Source: Bacillota bacterium
GTDB lineage: Bacteria; Bacillota; Clostridia; Saccharofermentanales; Saccharofermentanaceae
Length of the DNA: 46,385 nucleotides
Reading direction: 5' to 3'
Assembly: GCA_023397475.1 (NCBI GenBank)
Contig: JAEWUD010000006.1
Span: 1-46,385 of the forward strand
The position numbers were made by a program, and so were the translations under genes. This document shows positions 17,442-25,443 of the stretch, one piece after another; within the stretch, counting starts at the first letter, position 1; every line of letters starts with the position of its first letter. Under the pieces are notes generated by a model, which worked only from the letters and a program-made list of their open reading frames with translations, was not told the DNA's origin and did not search any database.

Positions 17442-18203
17442 ATGACGGATAACCGAGACGATTTACTTTTCTACCACGCTTATGAAGAATTCTATACGAT
17501 GACGGCGAGATCCGTTGCTTTTCGCGCATTCTGCCGCGACGCGTTCGGGCAGGATTTCTCCCAAGACGGGTTCAGCGATATTGCGCAGATCGACCGGATC
17601 CTGCCATACATTCCTGCGGGCGAAGATGTTCACATTCTCGATGTCGGTTGCGGAAACGGAAAGATGCTCGGATACTTGCAAAGCAAGACCGGCGCGTACA
17701 TACACGGATTTGATTATTCTGCGCACGCGATCGCGGACGCGCGGGGGAGATTCCCGAATCGGGCAGATTTTCGCGAGGGAATCATCGGGGAGATCGAATA
17801 CCCGGAGGCGTTCTTTGATGTGATCATCTCCATGGACTCGATGTATTTCGCCAAAGATATGACGGCGTTTGTCGGCCAGCTGCGGCGGTGGCTCAAGCCG
17901 GGCGGCGTCCTGTTTGTCGGCTATCAGGAGGGCGACGTCATGCCGCGGACGCAGGACGCCGATACGACGGAGCTGGCAAACGCGCTTGCGACGAACCGGA
18001 TGACGTACGAGGTGACCGATATCACCGGGGAGACCTACGAGCTGTTGAAGGCCAAGAGAGCCGCCGCGATCCGGCACGGGGATGCGATCAAGAAGGAAGG
18101 CTACGGGCAGTGGTTTGATCTTCTCTTGATCCAGACGGAGTGTGCGGAAGAACCGCATGAGCTTTTCGCGCGAAAAGTGGCGCGATATATTTACGTGATC
18201 TGA
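17442..18203 (+). CDS. Class I SAM-dependent methyltransferase
   Basis: Motif I is ILDVGCGNGKMLGYL near residue 65, followed by an acidic strand end in IHGFDYS, 'FFDVIISMDSMYFAKD' and 'LRRWLKPGGVLFVGYQ'. This is the Rossmann-fold methyltransferase core at the usual length (253 residues). The start has CAGGAGTTGAACAAG upstream. The substrate is not evident. Its last 50 codons occur again, slightly diverged, at 18869-19016, so this locus was partly duplicated. Confidence 0.9.
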   Translation: MTDNRDDLLFYHAYEEFYTMTARSVAFRAFCRDAFGQDFSQDGFSDIAQIDRILPYIPAGEDVHILDVGCGNGKMLGYLQSKTGAYIHGFDYSAHAIADARGRFPNRADFREGIIGEIEYPEAFFDVIISMDSMYFAKDMTAFVGQLRRWLKPGGVLFVGYQEGDVMPRTQDADTTELANALATNRMTYEVTDITGETYELLKAKRAAAIRHGDAIKKEGYGQWFDLLLIQTECAEEPHELFARKVARYIYVI

Positions 18204-18211
18204 GGGGGGAA

Positions 18212-18835
18212 ATGATGATGATAACTAACGAGAAGAGAGAGTTGATCCGGGAGATTAGGCGAAGACTTCACAGACGGGGGCGCGATGGATTCCTGCTCTT
18301 TGTCTATACGTTCTTTCTGTATCTGTTTGTTTTCTTTGCCGGCGGTTTTCTCGATAGAGCGCTACCGAACACACTACCTTTCAACTGGATCTATTTCATA
18401 GGTGTCCTAGTGATTGCCTTATTCCTTGCACTGGTAATTCTTTCCGTGGCGCGACTCATCGGAGATTGGAGAGCGGTTAGATTTCTGGATAACAATCAGG
18501 CGAGAGAATTGATGCAAGAGGTCACAGATTGCACCGTGGAGAAGCCGGTAATATGGCTTCTTACGGGAAAACATTTGATCCTGTTGGAAACATATATCGT
18601 AATTATTCCGTTCGAGGAGATAAAACACATCAGAACGGTAAAGTCTTCAATGAGCATAGGGTTAGCTGAAGTATATCTGCAGATTCGGACAGACAACGGA
18701 CGAATGCATAGTATTGGAGCCACATGTGCCCGATGTTTCAATATTGAATCGCGATTGGCCGGTGTTGTGCGATATATCACGACTCTTAGTCCCGGAATAG
18801 TTCTTGACGAAGGAAAATCCGTGATTCCGTTGTGA
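18212..18835 (+). CDS. Two-helix membrane protein of unknown family
   Basis: The 207-residue product has a basic N-terminus, a membrane helix at about residues 26-47 (FLLFVYTFFLYLFVFFAGGFL), a second at about 55-80 (WIYFIGVLVIALFLALVILSVARLIG), and a soluble C-terminal half that looks like a PH-type or YcxB-like beta domain (LLTGKHLILLETYIVIIPFEEIKHI). The ATG follows TGAGGGGGGA. It lies exactly between the methyltransferase gene and a duplicated copy of that gene's 3' end, and its composition is more AT-rich, which suggests insertion or duplication at this site. Confidence 0.75.
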   Translation: MMMITNEKRELIREIRRRLHRRGRDGFLLFVYTFFLYLFVFFAGGFLDRALPNTLPFNWIYFIGVLVIALFLALVILSVARLIGDWRAVRFLDNNQARELMQEVTDCTVEKPVIWLLTGKHLILLETYIVIIPFEEIKHIRTVKSSMSIGLAEVYLQIRTDNGRMHSIGATCARCFNIESRLAGVVRYITTLSPGIVLDEGKSVIPL

Positions 18836-18839
18836 ACAG

Positions 18840-19016
18840 TTGAAAGAGTCGGGAACAGACAAGAGGATCGCCGCGATCCGGCACGGGGATGCGATCAAGA
18901 AGGAAGGCTACGGGCAGTGGTTTGATCTTCTTGTGATCCAGACGCAGTTCGCGGAAGAACAGTTCGAGTTTTTCGCGCGAAAAATGGCGCGAAATATTTA
19001 TGTGGTGCGCGGGTGA
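18840..19016 (+). pseudogene. Duplicated 3' fragment of the methyltransferase gene
   Basis: The bases from about 18869 to 18930 match 18062-18123 without a visible difference, and the following 80 bases match with scattered changes. In frame it reads 'IAAIRHGDAIKKEGYGQWFDLLVIQTQFAEE' and ends at TGA 19014-19016, parallel to the C-terminus of the gene at 17442-18203. There is no 5' portion. It is a remnant of a tandem methyltransferase copy. Confidence 0.88.
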
Positions 19017-19206
19017 TGATTGAGGAAAGAAGTGACTGGCTCGGAAGCCTTGTTCCAAACATGCCAAACCAAGCAGGTTATTGGAAAGACTGCAGGAAGT
19101 CCCCGCACCTACGAAACTGAAATATCCATTAGAAATCTACATGTCGGGTAAATTCGCGTGCGATATCTTCTTTGAAGCATATATTTTTCGAGAGCGCGTT
19201 AACAAG

Positions 19207-19683
19207 CTACTTGTTTGTTTTTCTATCTCTTATAGCCATAGCTTCTTTAATTATTTTTTCACCCCATTCATCATCTTGTGGTCCAACAAGAAGTACTTTG
19301 AAGCCATAACTCTTTCCGTTCTGACACACACTTACATCATCATCAATATGCAAATCTATCCTATACTTCGCAGGATACTTCGAAGGCATAGGTTCTTTTG
19401 ATGCACCTTGAACTTCTCTCGTATGCCTACTGCCATTGATGACCTGTCCTACCTTTATTCCGTAGTGTCCAAACAAATGACGAATATAGTTTTCAGATCT
19501 ATAAGAAGTTGTATATATCCACGTCTCGAATCCCTCGGTTTGAAGTATTCTAAAAAGCTCAACGGTTCCAAGTCGTAAGCTCTCCTTGTATATCTTTTTC
19601 CATGGATAGCCCAATTCTTTTTCCGTCTTAAATTTCTCTGGAGATACAAACAAAGTATCATCCAAATCAAATGAAACAATCAT
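19207..19683 (-). CDS. HAD-superfamily hydrolase
   Basis: The N-terminal motif is FDLDDTLF (nucleophile D5, acid D7), and the late acidic motif is LHIDDDVSV. 'TWIYTTSYRSENYIRHLFGHYG' supplies the Thr/Ser motif II. At 158 residues it has almost no cap domain, like small phosphatases. The gene is clearly more AT-rich than its neighbours, which hints at transfer. It starts 16 bases after the upstream ATPase gene on the same strand, with AGGAGGGTGT in front, so the two may be cotranscribed. Confidence 0.85.
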   Translation of the reverse strand: MIVSFDLDDTLFVSPEKFKTEKELGYPWKKIYKESLRLGTVELFRILQTEGFETWIYTTSYRSENYIRHLFGHYGIKVGQVINGSRHTREVQGASKEPMPSKYPAKYRIDLHIDDDVSVCQNGKSYGFKVLLVGPQDDEWGEKIIKEAMAIRDRKTNK

Positions 19684-19699
19684 ACACCCTCCTTACAAC

Positions 19700-20890
19700 C
19701 TAAATCTTCACTTCCCCCATCAGAAATTTCTCGGCAGAAACATGCCGGATACCATCGCGACCCACATCAAAGTTGTCGAGGGTCAGGATGTATTTGGGAT
19801 AATGATCTTCAACTTGCATCAACGGACGGAATTCGCGGTCTGCCGTACGCTCGTCAAGGATAGAGAGTGCCACTTGAAGATAAACGCGTTGGCTGTCCTT
19901 TTCGGCGACGAAATCGATCTCAAAATCTCCGACTTGGCCGACAGTTACGCTATAGCCTTGTCTTCGCAGTTCCAGGTAGACGAGGTTCTCCAGGACGGAA
20001 CCGAGGTTCTTAGAATCCGGCGAAGTGAGGGCCGTACGAATGCCCGGATCAACGGCATAGTATTTGGGTTCTCGGGTTAAGATCGCTTTCCCACGGAGAT
20101 CAAAGCGCTGCACTTGATAGAGGAGGAAGGCTTCCTCCAGAAGATGAATATACTTGGCAATTGTCTCTTGTCTTGTGTTCTCGTTGCTGTGTGAATTCAA
20201 TGTGTTGGTGATTTTGCGCACCGAGCTTCGGTTCCCGACGGTGTCGAAGAGGAAGCGGCACAGGTTCGAAAGAACGATCGGATTGCTGATGTTGCCGCGC
20301 AATAGGATGTCCTTGAACAGAATGCTGTCCGTAAGGTCGGCTAATTGTATCAGCTTCTTGCGCTCCGTGTCGAGCTGTAATACTCCGGGGAATCCGCCGA
20401 AACGCATGTAGTCGGCAAGTGAAAGGTCGGGGTCAATTTGCTTTGCTTCTGCGTAGGAAAAAGGCAGGAGCATCTGGTGAACATAACGCCCGCTTAATCG
20501 TGTGGCCAGCTCGGAGGCCAGAAGATTGGCATTTGATCCCGTGATGACGATGTCGAACCTGCCGTCAAGACGGAGCGAGTTGATGACATCCTCCCAGCGA
20601 TCGACGATTTGAATCTCGTCGAGTAGAAGATAACACGGAGCTTGCTTCTTCTCGAAAAACTGCAGAATATACGTATTGAGCGCGATCGCTTGCCGAAGAT
20701 CACTAAAGGCAAGATCTTCGAAATTCATGCAGAGGATATTTGCCGCCGGTACTTGATCCTCCAGTAAGATATCCCGGTACTGCAAAAGGAGAGTTGACTT
20801 GCCACATCGCCGGACGCCGGTGATGATTTTGACCGTTTCAGAACCGCGCCATTCTACGAGCCATTCCAGATCTCTTGTTCGAAGAATCAT
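19700..20890 (-). CDS. ATPase of the AAA_14/DUF4143 family
   Basis: This 396-residue protein has Walker A GVRRCGKSTLLL near residues 24-35, Walker B CYLLLDEIQIVDRWED, a sensor-like FDIVITGSNANLL, and a C-terminal DUF4143 domain with a nuclease-like 'LENLVYLELRRQGY...DFEIDFVAE' pattern. Members are common, often in variable loci, and their role is unsettled. I place the start at 20890 because GGGGGGAATGTT precedes it; an upstream in-frame start at 20923 has no such site. Three iterated 23-bp sites lie 54-158 bases upstream. Confidence 0.9.
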   Translation of the reverse strand: MILRTRDLEWLVEWRGSETVKIITGVRRCGKSTLLLQYRDILLEDQVPAANILCMNFEDLAFSDLRQAIALNTYILQFFEKKQAPCYLLLDEIQIVDRWEDVINSLRLDGRFDIVITGSNANLLASELATRLSGRYVHQMLLPFSYAEAKQIDPDLSLADYMRFGGFPGVLQLDTERKKLIQLADLTDSILFKDILLRGNISNPIVLSNLCRFLFDTVGNRSSVRKITNTLNSHSNENTRQETIAKYIHLLEEAFLLYQVQRFDLRGKAILTREPKYYAVDPGIRTALTSPDSKNLGSVLENLVYLELRRQGYSVTVGQVGDFEIDFVAEKDSQRVYLQVALSILDERTADREFRPLMQVEDHYPKYILTLDNFDVGRDGIRHVSAEKFLMGEVKI

Positions 20891-20943
20891 AACATTCCCC
20901 CCCCGCGGCCCAATAATCAGCAAGAATTGCCTATATAGGAATT

Positions 20944-21048
20944 ATATCCGCTTGGAATCGACATATCAACAGATTATGCCAATAATATCCGCATCGAATC
21001 GACATATCCGATAAAAACGTGATCAATATCCGCTTCGAATCGATATAG
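20944..21048. repeat. Three 23-bp direct repeats with 41-bp period
   Basis: ATATCCGCTTGGAATCGACA begins at 20944, with close variants at 20985 and 21026. Each is partly dyadic (ATATC...GATAT in the third copy). The 41-bp spacing is close to four helical turns. The position directly upstream of the DUF4143 ATPase gene fits an iterated operator. They may instead be another version of the periodic arrays in this window. Confidence 0.7.
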
Positions 21049-21132
21049 ATTCGCGTGCGTAAGAAGGAGAATACCGATGTGACCGCAGGAGAGAAATGAC
21101 CGTAGTGCCGGTGCAAGATGTAGAAATCAGAG

Positions 21133-21320
21133 AACACAGCCTAGGACAGAACAATCTCGGTCTCAGGCTGTGTTTCTGAGACGGTAGCAGGCTTCGGGAG
21201 TAAAAAACACAGCCTAGAACAGGCAAAATAGGAATTCATGCTGTGTTCTGGCAACTACGGACAAAGTAGAAACGAAAAAACACAGCCCAAATCGCACAAA
21301 ATTTGAAATCAGGCTGTGTT
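21133..21320. repeat. Periodic hairpin array, AACACAGCCT stem, three units
   Basis: Arms AACACAGCCT and AGGCTGTGTT occur at 21133-21142/21165-21174, 21206-21215/21238-21247 and 21279-21288/21311-21320. All loops are 22 nt, all spacers 31 nt and the period is 73 bp. Loops and spacers are unlike one another. The geometry is the same as in the 16116-16374 array although the arm sequence is different. Confidence 0.92.
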
Positions 21321-21326
21321 GCAGGA

Positions 21327-21411
21327 GATCGAGCTTTTTAGCGAGCGACCTTCCGCAGGCGCAAGCCGAGGACCCATCGGGCAACGGCGAGTGTTTGAGA
21401 ACGCTCGCTGT
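21327..21411 (-). repeat. Dispersed palindrome with conserved core, copy 1
   Basis: On the minus strand this reads a variable left arm, the core GGTCCTCGG...CCTGCGGA and a right arm rich in GCTCGCT. It aligns over most of its length with 42609-42685 on the plus strand. Paired changes in the core stem (GGC/GCC here, GGATC/GATCC in the next copy) support a folded element. It lies between the 73-bp array and a second copy of the palindrome. Confidence 0.8.
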
Positions 21412-21480
21412 CATGTCCGGGAGTGAGAGAATTCCTTTTTAAGGAATATCGCAACACCATAAATTTTAGTAATCAGTGGG

Positions 21481-21550
21481 CGAGCATTTGACGAGCTTCA
21501 CCTCCGCAGGATCGAAGATCCGAGGACAGTGAAGCGAGATAAATGCGAGA
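21481..21550 (-). repeat. Dispersed palindrome with conserved core, copy 2
   Basis: The outer arms (CGAGCATTTGACGAGCTTCAC with GTGAAGCGAGATAAATGCG) are nearly complementary, and the core pairs CCTCCGCAGGATC with GATCCGAGGA. It resembles 31898-31964. It ends immediately before the predicted ECF promoter of the first sigma gene, so it may also block transcription into that operon. Confidence 0.8.
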
Positions 21551-21555
21551 CCACT

Positions 21556-21586
21556 TGTAACTTTTCCCTCTCTCGTGACTCTAATG
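21556..21586 (+). promoter_or_regulatory. Predicted ECF-type promoter, first sigma operon
   Basis: TGTAAC (21556-21561) and CTAATG (21581-21586) are 19 bases apart. The same two blocks with the same 19-base gap precede the paralogous sigma gene (26940-26970), while the DNA between them differs. TGTAAC is a typical ECF -35 element. This indicates autoregulation by the sigma factor, possibly with cross-talk. Confidence 0.7.
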
Positions 21587-21616
21587 ATTGAACGCGCTCG
21601 GAAGGAGATTCAACGC

Positions 21617-22099
21617 ATGGCGGAATTCGAGGAAATGTATACGCTCTATGTCCGCCGCGTGTACCGGTTTCTTCTGGCGCTCACGGGGGACACGTCCGTC
21701 GCGGAGGAGCTCACGCAACAGACGTTCTACAAGGCCTTTCTGCACATTGACGAATTCGAGGGGCGCAGCGCCGTGTTCACGTGGCTGTGCCAGATCGGCA
21801 AAAATGCCTGGTTCCGCGAGTGCCGCCGATCGAAGCGATATGCGGATGCGTGCGTCGAGGAGATCGCGGCGGACGAAGCGGTCGACGAAGAGGTGATCCG
21901 GCGAGACGAGACGCGGCGGGCGGTCTGCGCTCTGCGGGAACTGCCGTCGCCATACCAGGACGTGCTTATCCTGCGCGTCTACGGCGAACTGCCTTTCGGC
22001 GAGATCGCGGCGCTTTTCGCGAAAAGCGAGAGCTGGGCCAAGGTGACGTTTTTCCGGGGCAAGGAGAAGCTGCGCCAGAAGATGGAGGAACAAAAATGA
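21617..22099 (+). CDS. ECF RNA polymerase sigma factor, copy 1
   Basis: The 160-residue protein has a region 2 with YRFLLALTGDTSVAEELTQQTFYKAFLHI and 'FTWLCQIGKNAWF', and a region 4 with LPSPYQDVLILRVYGELPFGEIA followed by the recognition helix 'SESWAKVTFFRGKEKLR'. That is the normal ECF layout. ATG 21617 is chosen because AAGGAG lies nine bases upstream and because the paralogue at 26998 starts at the same residue. The stop overlaps the anti-sigma start (ATGA). Confidence 0.94.
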   Translation: MAEFEEMYTLYVRRVYRFLLALTGDTSVAEELTQQTFYKAFLHIDEFEGRSAVFTWLCQIGKNAWFRECRRSKRYADACVEEIAADEAVDEEVIRRDETRRAVCALRELPSPYQDVLILRVYGELPFGEIAALFAKSESWAKVTFFRGKEKLRQKMEEQK

Positions 22100-23364
22100 T
22101 TTGCGATATTATCAAAGATCTGATGCCGCTCTACGTAGCGGACGAGTGCTCAGCCGCGTCCAAAGAAGCAGTCGACGCGCATGTCTGGAGCTGCGACGCG
22201 TGTCGGGCGAGCCTCGACGCGATGCAGGCGCCGGTCGCGCTGACGCCTGCCGAGGTCGATGAGAAAGATACTCCCAAAGTCGAAGCGATGAACTTCAAGA
22301 AGGGATTCAAGAAGATCCGGAGACGATGGGTTACTTCGATCGTATGTGTGATTCTCGCTATTCCGTTTGCCTTTCTCGGAGTGAATGAGGTGCGCGGAGA
22401 AGGATATGCCTTCTCGAATCTGCACGCTGTTTATCAGACGGACGCGTTCATGAGGAAGATCGTCGCGAAGGACTATGAAGGAGCCGTGGAGATGCTGGAT
22501 GTCTGGCCAATGTACTATTTTTGTGTGGACGCCGAAATGCTTCGCGATACGATCTATGATCAATACCGGGAAGTTCAGATCGGAGGAGAAACATATTTCT
22601 CAAGATTACCATCCGATACAAGTAGACTTGTATATACTCTCGAGGATAATGATCCTGCAGAATTCTGGGCACAGATCATCATAGACAATGCGGCTGAAGA
22701 AGATATGAGCAACCCCATACCTACCGAATTCATGGAGGAAGCATCCGGTATCGTATTCGAGACAATTGGCAAAGAGATCAGTATCGTCACACAGGATAGC
22801 GAGATGACTTTCGACGATTATGCATACATCGAAGAGATCGCATCGGATGGGAGATCTTATTTTTTCCCAACGAAAATTAACCTGAAGGCGGATTATGAAG
22901 AGTGGTTGGCGGCAAATTATCTTCCGGAGCAAATATTCTTTGAAAGAATGGATACTATGTTCTTTGAGTTAAAAGGAATCCCTTATCACAGCCAAACATA
23001 TGAAAAACTAGGCATTGATGAATATTGCCGATTATTTAAGGAGCAATATGTCGTAACACTCGAGAAATTTGCAGAACAAGGTATCTTTGTAACGTCATAC
23101 GGGATTGATCCGAGAGGAAAGGGGTATGGTTTCATGTCAAAAGAGGATGGAACCGATAGCCCAACTTTTTGCTGGGGTATCGAAATTTCGATTCAATCGC
23201 CGTACTCGAATACAATCGGAGCCGAGTCATACCTTTCGGTCATTTATCACTCTGGCGCGATAACTGCTAGTGGATATGGAGTTCTAACAGAAGGTGACGC
23301 AGGTGAAACAGGTCAACAAATAGACCTTGTAAAGGCACTGTCCGGAAATTCATTTGTGCTTTGA
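22096..23364 (+). CDS. Membrane anti-sigma factor with zinc-finger N-terminus, copy 1
   Basis: The 422-residue protein starts with a zf-HC2 type domain (CDIIKDLMPLYVADECS, then HVWSCDAC), has one membrane helix near residues 78-98 (WVTSIVCVILAIPFAFLGV) and a large exported domain of about 320 residues that I do not recognise. The N-terminal part should hold the sigma factor, and the outer part should sense a signal. The exported part is notably more AT-rich than the first 350 bases. It is homologous to 27477-28787 along its full length. Confidence 0.9.
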   Translation: MICDIIKDLMPLYVADECSAASKEAVDAHVWSCDACRASLDAMQAPVALTPAEVDEKDTPKVEAMNFKKGFKKIRRRWVTSIVCVILAIPFAFLGVNEVRGEGYAFSNLHAVYQTDAFMRKIVAKDYEGAVEMLDVWPMYYFCVDAEMLRDTIYDQYREVQIGGETYFSRLPSDTSRLVYTLEDNDPAEFWAQIIIDNAAEEDMSNPIPTEFMEEASGIVFETIGKEISIVTQDSEMTFDDYAYIEEIASDGRSYFFPTKINLKADYEEWLAANYLPEQIFFERMDTMFFELKGIPYHSQTYEKLGIDEYCRLFKEQYVVTLEKFAEQGIFVTSYGIDPRGKGYGFMSKEDGTDSPTFCWGIEISIQSPYSNTIGAESYLSVIYHSGAITASGYGVLTEGDAGETGQQIDLVKALSGNSFVL

Positions 23365-23424
23365 GATTTATCCAAAGAAGGGTAATTGTTGACTAGTGAA
23401 GTCGAAATGTAAAGCAAAGATTCA

Positions 23425-23460
23425 CGCCGGGATCCTTCATCACGATCCCGGCGTTTCAGT
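23425..23460 (+). terminator. Hairpin after the first anti-sigma gene
   Basis: CGCCGGGATC (23425-23434) pairs perfectly with GATCCCGGCG (23444-23453) around a 9-nt loop. The T-run that follows is short (TTTCAGTT), so termination may be partial. It lies 61 bases after the stop codon. Confidence 0.6.
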
Positions 23461-23598
23461 TGAAATAACAAAATGATTTTTCTCTTCTTGTTTCAGAAAT
23501 AGAGATAAATTTGAAATAAGAAACCCCAAATCAGATTCTTATTTCAAAATTCAAGTGAAAACTGAAATAAGGAACGTAATTCCGACATCTCATTTCAG
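23460..23598. repeat. Hairpin cluster with TGAAATAA arms
   Basis: The best unit pairs TTTGAAATAAGAA (23510-23522) with TTCTTATTTCAAA (23536-23548), 13 bp. A third unit pairs CTGAAAT (23562-23568) with ATTTCAG (23592-23598), and a weaker first unit begins at 23460. The spacing is about 51 bp, shorter than in the other arrays. It sits between two convergent transcription units and touches the stop codon of the minus-strand gene. Confidence 0.75.
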
Positions 23599-23957
23599 GT
23601 TTCCTCCTCCTCAAACGTAATCCCGCATGTGATACATCCGGTATCCGACGCGCTCACGTTACAGTTGCCGCAATTTCCGCACTCAAATTTCCCGTCGGGA
23701 AGAGGGATCTTCATCTTCCTGTGACGCAAATAGTCCGAGTTGATCTTCTTGTCCTGCTGGGATTCGACGATCAGGTAAACGAAGAAAAAGATTTCGATCG
23801 TTGCCCCAATGATCATGGAAACATAGGCCGCAGTAATCAAGGCCTCATTTTGTAGCCATTGATTCACGGCCCAGAGCGCCAGCGGGACAAGCACCAGAAA
23901 GATGAGTCCGATGCCAATCACGCGGCTCCCGTAATGAATGGAATTGATCTTCTTCAC
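23595..23957 (-). CDS. Small membrane protein with C-terminal zinc ribbon
   Basis: The 120-residue product has two membrane helices (VIGIGLIFLVLVPLALWAV and AAYVSMIIGATIEIFFFVYLIV), then a basic linker and four closely spaced Cys pairs in FECGNCGNCNVSASDTGCITCG, a probable zinc-binding knuckle. Its function is unknown. It begins one base after the stop of the lipoprotein gene at 23959-24489, so the two form a unit. Confidence 0.75.
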   Translation of the reverse strand: MKKINSIHYGSRVIGIGLIFLVLVPLALWAVNQWLQNEALITAAYVSMIIGATIEIFFFVYLIVESQQDKKINSDYLRHRKMKIPLPDGKFECGNCGNCNVSASDTGCITCGITFEEEET

Positions 23958-23958
23958 T

Positions 23959-24489
23959 TCACTCGTCCGCGAGCACGAGCGTCAGCAGCTCATCAATGCT
24001 GTGGACTTCTTTCGTGTCGCCGATCGGGAGTTCCTTGTCGATATTCTGCCAGGTCACTGTGACCTTCTGGCCGGAGGTCAATGTCTCGATCTCGACCTCG
24101 GAATCGCAATTTATCACGAAAAAGCTATAGAGGACGCCGTCGTCGCCGAGAATATCGACGTGAAGGAAATCGCCCCATACGTAGCTCTGGAAAGTGCCCG
24201 TCAGCGTGTGAATCGCGTTTGTGGCGGCCGTTGTCGTTGTTGTGGTTGCCGCAGTCGTCGCTGAAGTTGTCGCTTCGGTAGTGGGTTCAGTAGTCTCTGT
24301 CTGTGTAGTCGCAATGGAGGATTCTGTTGTGGCGACAGTTGTCTGGGTTGTGGATTCTGTTGTCGTGGTCTCATTTGTGGTAGACGACGTTGCCGTTGTG
24401 GCTTCGGGAGCCGGCAGGCAGCTTGTCAGTAGGAAGGTCGAGAGAACAAGGGCGGCGAGGATCGTGAGTATTGAAGCAATTTTGCTCAT
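23959..24489 (-). CDS. Lipoprotein with threonine-rich linker
   Basis: The signal peptide ends in a lipobox with the lipidated Cys at residue 24 (FLLTSC). Residues 28-90 are almost only Thr, Ser, Ala and Glu, a wall-spanning spacer, and the last 85 residues form a small beta domain (LTGTFQSYVWGDFLHVDILG...VTVTWQNIDKELP) of OB-like appearance. GGAGG precedes the start. The Thr-rich part also gives a long Val-rich frame on the other strand, which is an artefact. It is likely exposed on the surface; the ligand is unknown. Confidence 0.85.
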   Translation of the reverse strand: MSKIASILTILAALVLSTFLLTSCLPAPEATTATSSTTNETTTTESTTQTTVATTESSIATTQTETTEPTTEATTSATTAATTTTTTAATNAIHTLTGTFQSYVWGDFLHVDILGDDGVLYSFFVINCDSEVEIETLTSGQKVTVTWQNIDKELPIGDTKEVHSIDELLTLVLADE

Positions 24490-24685
24490 AGGATAGTCCT
24501 CCTTGATTTTATTGTTACATCATTTGGCTAAATCTTTTCTTGGCGCGCGTACAAGTTGGAATCTGACTGGTTGTGTTACGGCGCTGTCCAATCGTTAGAT
24601 CTTCCTGTCAAAAACCAGAATCACTGTACCCATTTCCAGATTATCACTGTGGGTGGATTTCTTGTGGGAAATAACGATAAATCCG

Positions 24686-25370
24686 TGAATTCGATGGGAC
24701 TCGCAAATTTATACTTCCTCATTGAGGGAAAACGTGATTGTTCGTCAATGATAACCACCAAAATCAGAGGGCAGGCTGATTTTTATACTGCTTCGGAGTA
24801 CCGGCTAGAAGATTCACCTATTAAGTCGGAGCGCCACGTCGCGTCGCGGTTTATACTCCGCGCCGGCATTGCCGGCGCTCCTTCATTTCTCTTGGGGAGC
24901 CTGGCAAGCGATTGTTCGTCAATGATAACCACCAAAATTCAATGGGACTCGCAAATTTATACTTGCTCATTGAGCAATAACGACATTATTTATCAATGAT
25001 AATCACCAAAATTCAATGGGACTTGCAAATTTATATTTCCTCATTGAGCAATAACGACATTATTTATCAATGATAACCACCAAAATTCGATGGGAGTCGC
25101 AAATTTATACTTGCTCATTGAGCAATAACGACATTATTTATCAATGATAACCACCAAAATTCAATGGGACTCGCAAATTTATACTTCCTCATTGAGCAAT
25201 AACCATGTTATTCGTCAATGATAACCACCAAAATTCAATGGGACTCGCAAATTTATACTTCCTCATTGAGGAATAACCATGTTATTCGTCAATGATAACC
25301 ACCAAAATTCGATGGTACTCGCAAATTTATACTTCCTCATTGAGGAATAACCATGTTATTCGAGCTTCCA
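24686..25370. repeat. 74-bp tandem repeat array, TCAATGAT family, interrupted by an insert
   Basis: The motif TCAATGATAACC recurs at 24745, 24919, 24993, 25067, 25141, 25215 and 25289; from the second copy on the period is exactly 74 bp. Here the whole unit is conserved. Each unit holds a palindrome, TTGCTC-ATT-GAGCAA in some and TTCCTC-ATT-GAGGAA in others, and TCAATGA also pairs with TCATTGA of the same unit. Between the first and second copy about 100 extra bases are inserted (roughly 24770-24910), containing GCGCCGGC-ATT-GCCGGCGC. The upstream part of the gap (24490-24685) shows no gene. Confidence 0.93.
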
Positions 25371-25380
25371 ATGTAAGAAA

Positions 25381-25443
25381 TTCGTCAATGATGCACATAC
25401 GAAATGGCCGATTTCTCGAGTTTCGTACGTAATCATTGACGAA
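25381..25443. repeat. Single long hairpin with TCAATGAT arms
   Basis: TTCGTCAATGAT (25381-25392) pairs perfectly with ATCATTGACGAA (25432-25443), and inside it TACGAAA pairs with TTTCGTA. The arms share TCAATGAT with the 74-bp array just upstream and with a lone hairpin at 42465-42519. The remainder up to 25740 contains shorter, poorer dyads and no gene. Confidence 0.8.

Noticed and set aside
19016..19120. 34-residue frame after the methyltransferase fragment
   Set aside because: It begins inside the stop of the fragment and has no family character or ribosome binding site; most likely duplicated or decayed DNA.
24221..24496. Val-rich plus-strand frame opposite the lipoprotein gene
   Set aside because: It is the complement of the Thr codons in the lipoprotein linker; there is no ribosome binding site.
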